From the NCBI RefSeq assembly GCF_025558485.1, contig NZ_CP102930.1, positions 1,674,001 through 1,738,000 of the forward strand: a stretch of 64,000 bases of DNA. Reading direction: 5' to 3'. The position numbers and the translations under genes are program-made. This DNA comes from Bdellovibrio bacteriovorus (GTDB taxonomy: Bacteria; Bdellovibrionota; Bdellovibrionia; Bdellovibrionales; Bdellovibrionaceae). How positions within the stretch are numbered: the stretch's first letter is position 1; each line of letters begins with the position of its first letter. Positions 36,338 through 45,267 of the stretch are shown piece after piece. Under the pieces are notes generated by a model. That model saw nothing but the letters and a program-made list of their open reading frames with translations. It did no database searches and was not told where the DNA came from.

Positions 36338-36406
36338 GGTACGGACTTACTTTTGGTGGCTCGCATGCGTTAGACGCAGTGATGCTACCAAAAGTAAGTC
36401 CGTACC
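36338..36406. repeat. 23-bp near-perfect inverted repeat (cruciform/terminator-like)
   Basis: The left arm 36338-36360 begins GGTACGGACTTACTTTTGGT and the right arm 36384-36406 is its complement with one G-T pair. The 23-base loop can form a further small stem. T-rich sequence follows on the plus strand. It sits between the S9 peptidase start and the ahpF stop and may terminate ahpF transcripts or be a REP-like element. Confidence 0.7.
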
Positions 36407-36425
36407 TTTTTTCATACCTTTTTTG

Positions 36426-37988
36426 TTAAGAATGGTACATGCGGTCTTCAAAGGCGGCCAGAGCGGCTTTGGCTCCTTCGCCCATGGCAATGACGATCTG
36501 CTTGTAAGGCGTCGTGGTGACGTCACCAGCGGCATAGATGCCTTTGGCAGAGGTACGGCCTTTTTCATCCACCACGATTTCGCCGAACTTGGTCAGCTCG
36601 ACCGTGTCTTTCAGGAACTGGCTGTTTGGGACCAGGCCGATCTGCACGAAGATGCCATCCAAATCCATTTTTTCTGTCTTGTTCAGGCCACGATCCAAAT
36701 ACTGAATCTGCTGAACTTTTTGGCCGTCACCAATCACTTTTTCAGTTTTGGCATTGGTGATGATCGAAGCATTCGGCAGGGATTTTAGTTTATCCACCAA
36801 AATCTTGTCGGCTTTCAACTGGTCATTATATTCAAAGACCACCACTTCACGAACGATGCCAGCCAGATCAATCGCCGCTTCCACGCCCGAATTGCCGCCA
36901 CCGATCACCGCAACTTTTTTATCCTTGTAGAAAGGACCGTCACAGTGAGGGCAGTACGCCACGCCACGACCCAGATATTCTTTTTCTCCGTCCACACCCA
37001 GTTCACGCCATTTGGCGCCGGTTGTGACGATGACAGAATCCGCGGTCATGTGTTCGCCGCTTTCCAGTTCAATCGTTTTGCTTTTTCCCTCGGTCAGGAT
37101 TTTTTTAACACGGCGGTTTTCAAAAACTTTGATCGGGTAGCTGGCTACGTGCTGATTTAATTGCGCCGCCAGTTGCGGGCCTTCCGTATAAGTCACAGAA
37201 ATCAGATTTTCGATTCCTTTGGTTTCCTGCACCTGACCGCCGATTTTTTCAGTGATCATCGCAGTGCTAAGACCTTTGCGAACAGTGTAGATCGCCGCAG
37301 ATGCACCCGCAGGGCCGCCGCCGATAACCAAAACGTCAAAATGGCCCAGATTGGCGTTCACGGGCTCTGCCGGTGCGGTAGAATCATCGACACCGAAAGT
37401 GGATTCCAATTTCGCCATCAGATCCATCAATTGAATACGGCCCGAGTGGAACATCTTGGCGTTCGCCACCAGACTTGGCACCCCTTGGATGCCCAGTTTT
37501 TGAACGTCGTCCTGAACGTAACCACCGTCGATGATTTCGTGCTTGATGCTTCCGTGAGCCAGCGCAATCTGATTGATCGCCTGAACCACGTCCGGACAGT
37601 TTTCACACGTCAAAGAAATGTAGGACTGAATGGTGATGTTCTTTTTCAGGCGTTTTGCCCTGGCTGCGATAACGCTGTCCAAAGGCTTGCCTTTGCCGTC
37701 TGTGTTCAGAATTGCCAGAATCAAAGTTGTGAATTCGTGACCACCGGGAATGCCCTTAAAGGAAATACCCGTCGGTTTGCCTTTGTGCTCGATGTGGAAC
37801 AAAGGAGCCGGGGAGGTCGTGTCGCCTTTGCGAACCACAATCTTATTCGATGTGCCTGCAACGTCTTCCAGCATTTCCACAAGTTCTTTATTGTCTTCGT
37901 GGGAGCTGTTTGCGTAAACAAGTTCGACGGTGTTTTCGAGAGCGGCAAAAACAGATTGAAGCTGCTCTTTAAGACCCTGATCTAACAT
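36426..37988 (-). CDS. ahpF: Alkyl hydroperoxide reductase subunit F
   Basis: ATG 37988 follows GGAGG and gives 520 residues, the normal AhpF length. The N-terminal double-thioredoxin domain has C128-x-x-C131 ('TCENC'). A TrxB-like part follows with FAD motif 'VLVIGGGPAGASAA', redox pair C346-x-x-C349 ('YCPHC'), NAD(P) motif 'VAVIGGGNSGVEAA' and 'GIYAAGDVTTTPYKQ'. It passes electrons from NADH to AhpC. It lies downstream of ahpC on the same strand, with two hairpins between that may lower its expression. Confidence 0.97.
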   Translation of the reverse strand: MLDQGLKEQLQSVFAALENTVELVYANSSHEDNKELVEMLEDVAGTSNKIVVRKGDTTSPAPLFHIEHKGKPTGISFKGIPGGHEFTTLILAILNTDGKGKPLDSVIAARAKRLKKNITIQSYISLTCENCPDVVQAINQIALAHGSIKHEIIDGGYVQDDVQKLGIQGVPSLVANAKMFHSGRIQLMDLMAKLESTFGVDDSTAPAEPVNANLGHFDVLVIGGGPAGASAAIYTVRKGLSTAMITEKIGGQVQETKGIENLISVTYTEGPQLAAQLNQHVASYPIKVFENRRVKKILTEGKSKTIELESGEHMTADSVIVTTGAKWRELGVDGEKEYLGRGVAYCPHCDGPFYKDKKVAVIGGGNSGVEAAIDLAGIVREVVVFEYNDQLKADKILVDKLKSLPNASIITNAKTEKVIGDGQKVQQIQYLDRGLNKTEKMDLDGIFVQIGLVPNSQFLKDTVELTKFGEIVVDEKGRTSAKGIYAAGDVTTTPYKQIVIAMGEGAKAALAAFEDRMYHS

Positions 37989-38070
37989 TTTGGCCTCCAT
38001 TTTTACGGGGGAAATTACCTGAAAAGCGCAACTGACTGGCATTTGCGCCTTTCAGCTAATTTCTGTGGTG

Positions 38071-38116
38071 CGGAGTTTTTTTGACTCCGTGGGCTTGTCC
38101 CCGCTTTTGCGGGGAC
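38071..38116. promoter_or_regulatory. Two intercistronic hairpins between ahpC and ahpF
   Basis: CGGAGT/ACTCCG (38071-38089) and GTCCCCGC/GCGGGGAC (38097-38116, TTTT loop) stand between the two genes. Neither has a following T-run on the minus strand, so partial attenuation or RNA protection is more likely than full termination. Confidence 0.55.
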
Positions 38117-38135
38117 TCGCTTTAAGAATCAAATC

Positions 38136-38702
38136 TTAGATTTTACCTACCAGATCCAGGCCTGGTTTTAGTGTGGATTTGCCTGGAGTCCATTTTGCTG
38201 GGCAGACTTCGCCTGGGTTTGCAGCGATGTATTGAGCTGCTTGAGTTTTACGGAACAATTCATCAGCGTTACGGCCGATACCGTTGTCCTGAACTTCTGC
38301 AAGTACGATTTTACCAGCAGGGTTCACTAGGAAAGTACCGCGGTAAGCAAGACCTTCTTCTTCAATGTGCACGCCGAAAGCGCGAGTCAATTGGAAGGTA
38401 GGGTCAGCAAGCATTGGGTACTTGATTTTTTTGATTGTTTCAGAAGCATCATGCCATGCTTTGTGTGTGAAGTGAGTGTCAGTGGAAACACCGTAAACTT
38501 CCACGCCCAATTTTTGGAATTCAGCGTATTTGTCAGCCATATCACCCAATTCAGTAGGGCATACGAATGTGAAATCCGCAGGGTAGAAGAAGAAGATGGA
38601 CCATTTACCTTTAAGATCGTTGTGAGTCACAGTCTTAAAGTCGTTGTTGTGATAAGCTTGAACTTTAAATTCCGGCACTTGCGTGTTGATCAGAGTTTGC
38701 AT
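38136..38702 (-). CDS. ahpC: Alkyl hydroperoxide reductase AhpC (peroxiredoxin)
   Basis: 188 residues. The peroxidatic Cys48 lies in 'DFTFVCPTELGD' and the resolving Cys167 in 'GEVCPAKW', exactly as in typical 2-Cys AhpC. The enzyme reduces H2O2, organic peroxides and peroxynitrite with electrons from AhpF. The start follows AAGGAG. It is divergent from oxyR, and the shared spacer holds an OxyR-type site. Confidence 0.97.
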   Translation of the reverse strand: MQTLINTQVPEFKVQAYHNNDFKTVTHNDLKGKWSIFFFYPADFTFVCPTELGDMADKYAEFQKLGVEVYGVSTDTHFTHKAWHDASETIKKIKYPMLADPTFQLTRAFGVHIEEEGLAYRGTFLVNPAGKIVLAEVQDNGIGRNADELFRKTQAAQYIAANPGEVCPAKWTPGKSTLKPGLDLVGKI

Positions 38703-38849
38703 TTATTCTCCTTAGAATAAAGTGGTTTGTATTGGGGCCAATGGCCAAATTAGGGGTCCACCAGCGTTGTTAATTGCCAGCAGACATCTTTCGTCTTTGA
38801 GACTACGGGATCAACCACTTTTAAGGAAATCAATTAAAAGTATCTATTG

Positions 38850-38864
38850 ATAGATTTTGTCTAT
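38850..38864. promoter_or_regulatory. OxyR-type binding site ATAG-N7-CTAT
   Basis: ATAG (38850-38853), seven bases, CTAT (38861-38864) matches the half-operator of OxyR (ATAG-N7-CTAT). It lies 29 bases upstream of the oxyR start and about 150 from ahpC, so autoregulation and peroxide control of ahpC are both possible. The second OxyR tetramer half-site is not clear. Confidence 0.6.
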
Positions 38865-38893
38865 TGCGACATAATGGGTCCGGGGAGGCTTGT

Positions 38894-39853
38894 ATGGGCC
38901 CTAAAGTGAACTTTTCTCTGACGCAGCTGGAATACGTGATGGCGGTCCATAAGCACGGACATTTTGCCAAGGCGGCTCAGGCCTGCTTCGTGACTCAACC
39001 CACGCTTAGCATGCAGATACAGAAGCTGGAAGATGATCTGGGGATCGTGATCTTTGATCGTTCCAAGAAACCCATTCTTTTGACCCAAATGGGGAAGAAA
39101 CTGATTTCTCAAATGCAGACGGTCCTGTTTGAGGCCAAGAAAATTGGCAGCATTATTCAGCAGGAAACCAAAGGCGCGAAACAAGGATCTTTGTCCATTG
39201 GTGTCATCCCGACAGTGGCGCCGTATCTGCTGCCTCGACTTTTGCCGATGTGCGAAGAGCTTTTCCCCGAGGTCGAACTGAATATCAAGGAGCTGCAAAC
39301 AGAACAGATTCTGAAAGCTTTGGACGATGATGAAATCGACGTGGGAATTTTGGCCACCCCCACACAGGTTGCCAAGATGTTTGAATATCCTTTGTACTAT
39401 GAGCCGTTCTACGTGCTGTGTGAAAAAGATCATGAATATGCCCATCTGAAAAAGATTAAATATCAGAACTTGAGCATGGAGGACATCTGGCTGCTGGAAG
39501 AGGGGCATTGTCTGCGCAATCAGGTTCTGGATTTGTGCTCGGTGAAAAAAAACAAAGGGGCGGGGCGACGCTATAAGTTTGAAAGCGGCAGTCTGGAAAC
39601 TTTAAAAAATCTGGTGGATCTGTATGGCGGTTACACTTTGCTGCCGCATCTGGCGACGGAACAAATCGGGGATCGCAGTCAGATCGTGCAGTTTGAACGT
39701 CCCATTCCCGCCCGCGAAATAGGGTTGGTCTATCGTCGCGAACACTATAAAAGCGAACTGATCGAGGCCTTAGGAGAGGCTATTTTAAAATCCATTCCAG
39801 AGGAACTTCGTCGCATTCGCCCTAAAGATCTGGATGTTCTGCCAATTACTTAG
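38894..39853 (+). CDS. oxyR: Hydrogen-peroxide sensor OxyR (LysR family)
   Basis: ATG 38894 follows GGGGAGG; the product has 319 residues. The N-terminal winged helix ('FSLTQLEYVMAVHKHGHF', 'FVTQPTLSMQIQKLEDDLG') is LysR-type. The redox cysteines Cys206 and Cys215 in 'GHCLRNQVLDLC' have the same spacing as Cys199/Cys208 of the E. coli protein, so thiol sensing should be intact. It is divergent from ahpC-ahpF, the classical arrangement. Confidence 0.95.
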   Translation: MGPKVNFSLTQLEYVMAVHKHGHFAKAAQACFVTQPTLSMQIQKLEDDLGIVIFDRSKKPILLTQMGKKLISQMQTVLFEAKKIGSIIQQETKGAKQGSLSIGVIPTVAPYLLPRLLPMCEELFPEVELNIKELQTEQILKALDDDEIDVGILATPTQVAKMFEYPLYYEPFYVLCEKDHEYAHLKKIKYQNLSMEDIWLLEEGHCLRNQVLDLCSVKKNKGAGRRYKFESGSLETLKNLVDLYGGYTLLPHLATEQIGDRSQIVQFERPIPAREIGLVYRREHYKSELIEALGEAILKSIPEELRRIRPKDLDVLPIT

Positions 39854-39867
39854 GAGATGTCGAGAGG

Positions 39868-39900
39868 ATATCACCCCGGGGTTTATTTTCGGGGTGGTAT
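39868..39900. terminator. Hairpin after oxyR (weak terminator)
   Basis: ATATCACCCCG (39868-39878) pairs with CGGGGTGGTAT (39890-39900) including one G-T pair. There is no T-run, so intrinsic termination is doubtful. Confidence 0.4.
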
Positions 39901-39977
39901 AGAATCCCGGAGGGCGTGAAGCAGACCGAGGATCATAAAAGCTTGTGGTAAACCCCTGGGTGTGAGAAAGAACAGAC

Positions 39978-40358
39978 ATGGAAAAGAAACGCAAGCCCCT
40001 TGAAACCCGCGAAGATATCCAAATTTTGGTGGATGGATTTTATGCCAAGGTTCGTGCCGACGGTTATATCGGACCGATTTTTACGGATGTGGCCAAGGTG
40101 GACTGGGACGAGCATCTGCCGAAATTATATAACTTCTGGGCAGATCTTCTTTTGGGCGAAGACTCTTATCGTGGAAGACCATTTCCTCCGCACATGAAAT
40201 TGAATTTGCAGCCGGGGCATTTTGAACAGTGGCTGCGTTTGTTTGTCGCAACTGTCGATGAACATTTCGTGGGACTTAAAGCTGACGAAGCCAAGCACAG
40301 GGCTTATCGCATCGCTCGTAATTTTATGATCAATTTAAATCTTATCAGTCTGGATTAA
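39978..40358 (+). CDS. Group III truncated haemoglobin
   Basis: 126 residues of the 2-over-2 globin fold. 'IQILVDGFYAKVRAD.YIGPIF' at the N-terminus, 'LYNFWADLLLGEDSYRGRPFPPHMKL' in the middle (with the proximal His in 'PPHMKL') and 'HFEQWLRLFVATVDEHF' mark the group III family, often found near NO or peroxide defence genes. Its place after oxyR fits an oxidative or nitrosative stress role, but the ligand is not known. The quoted middle strip is interrupted here by ordinary residues; the family call does not depend on one motif. Confidence 0.87.
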   Translation: MEKKRKPLETREDIQILVDGFYAKVRADGYIGPIFTDVAKVDWDEHLPKLYNFWADLLLGEDSYRGRPFPPHMKLNLQPGHFEQWLRLFVATVDEHFVGLKADEAKHRAYRIARNFMINLNLISLD

Positions 40359-40491
40359 AAATCTTCGACCAAACGCTGGTGTGAAATCACAAGGCCCCGT
40401 GTTCGGGCCCTGTATTGCAGCAGCCCTGTGCCTGACATTTAGAGGAAGAGGACCGACGGTGTTTTAATGGAAAAAGCCGCGGAGGTTCTGT

Positions 40492-41067
40492 ATGAAACTC
40501 ACAGTCAACTTTGCATCGCAAGGGCGCCTTTTGGAAGGAACACTTTATATTCCTGACACAACTGACGAGATCATGGCGGGTTGCCTTTTTGAAGGGGCGA
40601 TGACCGGAGCCACCGCTCAGGTGGTTGATTATCTTGCCCGGGAAGTCAGTCATCAGGGCTTTGTCACCCTGATTATGGATCACAACTATTTTGGCGATGA
40701 TGAAACCGCACCGCAGCCGTGGGAGTCGCCATTTAAAAGACTGCAGGACATCCTGGCAGCTCTACATTTTCTTGAGGATTATGGCGAGGTCGATAAAAAT
40801 CGCATTTTCGCTGTGGGTGTCAGTGTCGGGGGCGAATTTCTGGCGGAAGCCAGTCGTCGCACGGATATTTTAAAAGGCCTGATCTTTGTTGAAAGCCCCA
40901 CGGATGATACGCGCAATCGAGTCGCCCGTCTGGATATTCCCAGCATTGTTGTGGATGAGGCCCATCTGGAAACTGCCGTGGACGAAATTGTTTTGTGGGC
41001 ACGCACACTCTTCAACACACGTCGTGAAGAGCATGGTCCGGTGGATTGGAATCTGACCGATGAATAG
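40492..41067 (+). CDS. Small alpha/beta hydrolase (dienelactone-hydrolase-like)
   Basis: 191 residues, ATG after GCGGAGG. The fold is suggested by 'EGTLYIPD' then 'DYLAREVSHQGFVTLIMDHN', and the nucleophile elbow 'AVGVSVGGEFL' (GxSxG with Ser). The Asp/His partners are unclear: 'SIVVDEAHLETAV' is the best place. This is short for the family (about 230 is common), so activity is uncertain. It forms no clear operon. Confidence 0.65.
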   Translation: MKLTVNFASQGRLLEGTLYIPDTTDEIMAGCLFEGAMTGATAQVVDYLAREVSHQGFVTLIMDHNYFGDDETAPQPWESPFKRLQDILAALHFLEDYGEVDKNRIFAVGVSVGGEFLAEASRRTDILKGLIFVESPTDDTRNRVARLDIPSIVVDEAHLETAVDEIVLWARTLFNTRREEHGPVDWNLTDE

Positions 41068-41125
41068 CTCAACCAATTTTGTCTCAAAATCATCCACGGC
41101 ACGGGCTTTGTATTGATCCTTAGGT

Positions 41126-41716
41126 ATGACAAGCAAAACGACTCTCTTAGGCAGAATACTGGCAGCTTTCTTTGTAGCACTGACTATTTTCCATGGTCAG
41201 TCCTCATTAGCTTCATTTGATCGGATGAATCTCAGACTGAGACAGCCGACAAAGGGCGCCGCTGTTCAAAGAATGGCGCAGGAAAAGAAGCAACATCAGG
41301 CTGTGCGACTGGGCTTGAAAAGAGCCAATACGTCGGCAGAAAGCCTGGATCATCAGATCACACGCTATTTGGAAGTGTCCTCGATGGGGCGCTTGCAGCG
41401 CTGGCAGAAGGGCATTGATCTGGATCTGGTCAAGGTGGAATATTCCCAGCGTGTTCTGGGACATTTGCGTTCCATGACTCATCTGATGAAGATGCGTCGC
41501 TCTTTCGGAAATAAATTTTCAAAGCTATATGAATTCGACTTCCAGAATCTGATGCGCAAAAGCGATTACGTTCTGGCGGTGAACACCACGCGCACGGCTT
41601 TGGAATATGCCTCGGCTCAGAATGGCGAGCTGGCCATTCAAGCGGAAAAAGTGCTGGCCGAATACAATCAGGAGCGTCTGAACTTTGACGCCAAAATGAT
41701 CGCCTTCAACAACTAA
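41126..41716 (+). CDS. Hypothetical exported protein, basic and helical
   Basis: 196 residues with a signal peptide ending near 'QSSLA-SF'. The mature part is very basic and helical ('LRLRQPTKGAAVQRM', 'KMRRSFGNKFSKLY') with no cysteine. No family is recognised. The GTCTCA half-site at 41081 lies 45 bases upstream, and a terminator follows the gene. Confidence 0.65.
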   Translation: MTSKTTLLGRILAAFFVALTIFHGQSSLASFDRMNLRLRQPTKGAAVQRMAQEKKQHQAVRLGLKRANTSAESLDHQITRYLEVSSMGRLQRWQKGIDLDLVKVEYSQRVLGHLRSMTHLMKMRRSFGNKFSKLYEFDFQNLMRKSDYVLAVNTTRTALEYASAQNGELAIQAEKVLAEYNQERLNFDAKMIAFNN

Positions 41717-41785
41717 AAAGGTACCTCTGGTGTACCCTCCGCAGGAGGGCCCACCCCAGTTTTTCCGAAGCGACGCATAAAAAAA

Positions 41786-41810
41786 GGGAGCCTTATGGCT
41801 CCCATTTTTT
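41786..41810. terminator. Terminator between hypothetical gene and citrate synthase
   Basis: GGGAGCC (41786-41792) pairs with GGCTCCC (41797-41803) with TTAT loop, A-run before and T-run after, so it can serve both strands. A smaller CCCTCC/GGAGGG hairpin lies at 41735-41749. Confidence 0.85.
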
Positions 41811-41832
41811 GTTTTCAATTTTTCAGTGAAAA

Positions 41833-42999
41833 CTATTTGCGCTCAGAGATTGGAGTTACTTTGCGCTGTTCTGCACCCACGTACTCGGAAAGAGGACGGA
41901 TGATACGGTTGTCAGCAGTTTGTTCCATGATGTGAGCAGACCAGCCCGTGGTACGAGCCATCACGAAGATCGGTGTGAAGAAGTCGATCTCAAAGCCCAT
42001 CATGTAGTAAGCAGGACCCGCTGGGAAATCCAGGTTCGGGTAGATCTTTTTCTTATCAACCATGACTTTTTCCAAAGCCGTGTACATCTGCATCCATTTT
42101 TGTTCGCCAGTCACGTCAGCCATAACTTGAGCGTACTTTTTCATGGTTGGAACGCGGGAATCGCCAGAGCGGTAAACGCGGTGACCGAAGCCCATAACTT
42201 TTTTCTTTTGAGCCAATGCATCCAGCATCCACTGTTCTGCTTTCGCAGGATCAGCGATTTCCTTCATCATGTGCATAACCATTTCGTTCGCACCACCGTG
42301 CAAAGGACCTTTCAGGGCACCGATACCTGCAACAGTTGCAGAATAGATGTCAGACTGAGTGGAAGTCACAACACGTGCAGTGAACGTGGAAGCATTGAAG
42401 CTATGTTCAGCGTAAAGGATCAAAGAAACGTCGAAAGCTTTAACAACTTCTTTTTGTGGAACTTTACCGAAGCACATGTGGAAGAAGTTTTCCGCGATGG
42501 ACAGATCAGATTTCGGTGGAATGAAATCCAGACCTTTTTTGAAGCGGTAGTCCGCTGCCACCATTGTAGGGATTTTCGCAAGCAGGTTCATGGCTTTGTC
42601 CATGTTTGTTGCAGGCGTTGCATCCCAGATACGTGCATCTTCCGCGCCCAGGAAGGAAACAGCCGTGCGGATGGAATCCATTGGGTGACATTTTTGTGGA
42701 AGTGCTTTGATCACATTCAACAAAGTTGTGGAGATTTCACGGTAGCTGCGCTCTTTCTTAGTGAAATCTGCAAGCTGAGCTGCATTTGGCAATTCGCCAT
42801 TGTACATCAGGAAAGCCACTTCTTCGAAAGAGCAGTTTTCTGCCAGATCCTGAACCGGGTAACCACGGTAGATCAAAGAGTTGGTGTGAGGGTTTACTTT
42901 GGATACAGAAGACGTATCCATAACAACGCCATCAAGACCCTTTTTAACGTTCATTTTCTCTGGTTCTGGAACATAATCTGGATTGATATACTCAGCCAT
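41833..42999 (-). CDS. Citrate synthase / 2-methylcitrate synthase
   Basis: ATG 42999 follows CCGGAGG; the 388-residue product is the short citrate-synthase type. Active-site strips are 'LYAEHSFNASTFTARVV', 'GPLHGGANE', 'GFGHRVYR' and 'PNLDFPAGPAYYMMG'. The sequence is closer to PrpC ('AEHEFNASTFTSRVI' in E. coli) than to the long hexameric GltA. Since prpB and prpD lie 8 kb away, it may be the methylcitrate synthase, or a bifunctional enzyme that also feeds the TCA cycle. Gene symbol is left open (gltA or prpC). Confidence 0.9.
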   Translation of the reverse strand: MAEYINPDYVPEPEKMNVKKGLDGVVMDTSSVSKVNPHTNSLIYRGYPVQDLAENCSFEEVAFLMYNGELPNAAQLADFTKKERSYREISTTLLNVIKALPQKCHPMDSIRTAVSFLGAEDARIWDATPATNMDKAMNLLAKIPTMVAADYRFKKGLDFIPPKSDLSIAENFFHMCFGKVPQKEVVKAFDVSLILYAEHSFNASTFTARVVTSTQSDIYSATVAGIGALKGPLHGGANEMVMHMMKEIADPAKAEQWMLDALAQKKKVMGFGHRVYRSGDSRVPTMKKYAQVMADVTGEQKWMQMYTALEKVMVDKKKIYPNLDFPAGPAYYMMGFEIDFFTPIFVMARTTGWSAHIMEQTADNRIIRPLSEYVGAEQRKVTPISERK

Positions 43000-43175
43000 T
43001 TTTCCTCCGGCGAAATCACTGCGTGATGTCCTTGAAAGACTCATCGCGTTACATTGCTAATGATTAACGACCAAAACTAGCGCGGCGGCCGAAAGCGGTC
43101 AAGAGTTGTGCTGGGACTCTACTTTGCGCAGCGGCGGGATTGACGGACCGGGGGTGGTCTCCGCAAACTGGGACT

Positions 43176-43544
43176 ATGGAAATATCATTCGCACTCGTTC
43201 CGGCACTTATTCACGTCTATATTTTTGTTTTAGAAAGTCTGCTTTGGGGACGAAAGCGCACCAATAAGACTTTCGGCATCAGTGAGGCGGACGCAAAGGT
43301 CACGAAAGGCATGGCGTTTAACCAGGGGTTTTACAATCTGTTTTTGGCGGTGGCGATTTTGCTCGGCCTGCATTTGCGAACAGGTGAGGTCACGCGCACT
43401 GCCGGAACAACGCTGGTTCTGTACGGATTGGTGTCTATTTTAGCAGCAGGATTGGTCTTGTTGCTGTCGTCGCCAAAACTTTGGCGGGCAGCGATGGTGC
43501 AGATTGCACCCGCAGCCATCGCCATTGTTTCGTTGTTGCTTTAG
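43176..43544 (+). CDS. DUF1304 family membrane protein
   Basis: The start is ATG 43176 (CTGGGACT upstream), giving 122 residues and four membrane helices. 'HVYIFVLESLLWGRKRTNKTF' type N-terminus with the Glu in the first helix, 'GMAFNQGFYNLFLA' and the last hydrophobic pair match DUF1304, of unknown function. Its stop overlaps the stop of the converging exported protein by four bases. Confidence 0.85.
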   Translation: MEISFALVPALIHVYIFVLESLLWGRKRTNKTFGISEADAKVTKGMAFNQGFYNLFLAVAILLGLHLRTGEVTRTAGTTLVLYGLVSILAAGLVLLLSSPKLWRAAMVQIAPAAIAIVSLLL

Positions 43545-45190
43545 AACTGCCCTTCACACACGCCCGGAGTCGTCGTCAGGATGGGTTTTGGATTTGCTGA
43601 AAAATAACTTTTCATATCCAAATCCAGGTGCAGGTTTCCTTTTTTGCAGTTGTTGTAAAGCGCGCGGTATAAACTGAGCAAATTATTTTTGAAGATCGTA
43701 TATTCTGCAGCCGTGAATTGCACAGAGTTGCGGAAGTAAGTTTCCATCGCTGCCTGGGATTCAGGGGGGCCGAACACCTGATTGTGCAGTTGCACGACGC
43801 CTTTGTAAACTAAGGGGCTGAAGTGGCGCACCACCATCGTGGCATTCAGAAACAAATCCGCATTGTTTTTCCAGCTGTCGTAAGCAGAAGAAGGCTTTTT
43901 AACATCAGCGATCAGATGATATTTCTTAGCTGTGTTCATATCAAAGCCGCCATCGTTGTCCTTCAAAAGCATCACTTTCAAAGAAGCACCGGTTTGCTTG
44001 ATCGCGTTGAGCAGTTCAACTTCCGCCGGAGTCAGTGTGCCCGGAGCTTTCGCTAGAATTTCGCGGTACTTTTTATCAGAAATATCATCCACTTTTCCCT
44101 GCGCGGTCAGGAAGAACTGACGGCGTTTGTAGTGAATGTTTCCAATACGGTCCGCCTGATCCAGCAGGAAGTCCATCACCAGCATGTCCGAAGAATCCTG
44201 CATGCCCAGCATTTTCTGACCGGCCTTGGCCAGCTCCGTGCTGCCAAGAATTTGCGAAATCGGGCGAGGGTCTTTTAAGATCGGCCAGAACACGCTGCTA
44301 TTGCGGAATTGATCAATGCGGGTTTTATCCTGTTTCAAACCAAAAGCTTCGGCATACAGTTCTTCATTACCCGGATTTTCCGCCAGCACGCCAAAGACCT
44401 GACGCTTGTCTTCGCTCAGGATGCGCGTTGACCAGTAAGCGGTGCTATTGGCAGAAACACCTCGGCGCTTTCCATCCTTGTAGAAAGAAGCCGGCACAAT
44501 GCCCAGACCATGCGGTGGCTTGGTATAGACGTCTGGCAGCTGTGTTACATTGCCATGCTTGGCACGAACCAGATGACCGATAAGATCATACCAGTATTGG
44601 TTCAAATAACTGTTACCCATTTGCAGGCCCAGATAACGTCCGGCCAGAGCGTGATCCAGCACGGTATCCAAATCCACAGTGCGCAAAACACTGGGGGGAA
44701 CATCCACGGATTTAAAAAGCTGAGTCAGGCGGGAATATCCCAAAATACTTCCCACGGAAACTCCCGGAGCTGCAAACTTGAACTTGGCCTCTTTGTCCGG
44801 ATAGCCCACGCGGGCTTTCATTTTCTTTTTCTCTGAACGGGTCAAAGGGCAGATGGTTTTTTGGAATTGTGCCTCTGTCATTCCGGCCGGGACCTCGTAG
44901 TATTCCACTGCGACCGAGGTGCTGTTTACTTTCGGGCAGCCATAGAAAGTTTTCAGCTTGGGGTGATCGCCATAGGAAGCGTACAGATTCATCGCGCACA
45001 GGATGTCTTCATCTTTGTTGATCTTGTTTTCCATGCCGGGGAATCTTTGCAGCAGATAACATCTTTCGCGCAGGGCTTTGCCGGGTACTTCGATGTTGTA
45101 GGTTTTGACTGCGTGTTTTTCAAATTGCGGGTCCAGATAGCTGTAGGCATTGGAACTTAGAAGAACAAAGGACATAAGTGAAGCAAACAT
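43541..45190 (-). CDS. Exported protein with kinase-like motifs (putative)
   Basis: 549 residues with a signal peptide cut near 'SNAYS-YLD'. The C-terminal half carries 'MDFLLDQADRIGNIHYK', which resembles the catalytic loop (D....DR..N) of FAM20/PI3-kinase/HipA-type kinases, and about 45 residues later 'VMLLKDNDGGF', which could be the metal-binding Asp strip. The N-terminal half has Cys pairs consistent with periplasmic disulfides. It may be an exported atypical kinase, or a degenerate one. Homology searching would be needed; otherwise it is a hypothetical protein. It is a single gene, preceded by GGAG. Confidence 0.5.
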   Translation of the reverse strand: MFASLMSFVLLSSNAYSYLDPQFEKHAVKTYNIEVPGKALRERCYLLQRFPGMENKINKDEDILCAMNLYASYGDHPKLKTFYGCPKVNSTSVAVEYYEVPAGMTEAQFQKTICPLTRSEKKKMKARVGYPDKEAKFKFAAPGVSVGSILGYSRLTQLFKSVDVPPSVLRTVDLDTVLDHALAGRYLGLQMGNSYLNQYWYDLIGHLVRAKHGNVTQLPDVYTKPPHGLGIVPASFYKDGKRRGVSANSTAYWSTRILSEDKRQVFGVLAENPGNEELYAEAFGLKQDKTRIDQFRNSSVFWPILKDPRPISQILGSTELAKAGQKMLGMQDSSDMLVMDFLLDQADRIGNIHYKRRQFFLTAQGKVDDISDKKYREILAKAPGTLTPAEVELLNAIKQTGASLKVMLLKDNDGGFDMNTAKKYHLIADVKKPSSAYDSWKNNADLFLNATMVVRHFSPLVYKGVVQLHNQVFGPPESQAAMETYFRNSVQFTAAEYTIFKNNLLSLYRALYNNCKKGNLHLDLDMKSYFSANPKPILTTTPGVCEGQF

Positions 45191-45267
45191 GGGAAAGTCT
45201 CCGTATTATGGGGACGGAGACTATTTCCCGGTATGTTTAAAACCAAGTTACTTTATTGCAAGGTTTT

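Noticed and set aside
41081..41095. GTCTCA site upstream of the basic exported protein
   Set aside because: Only one half-site is present; six-base matches are expected by chance many times in this window.
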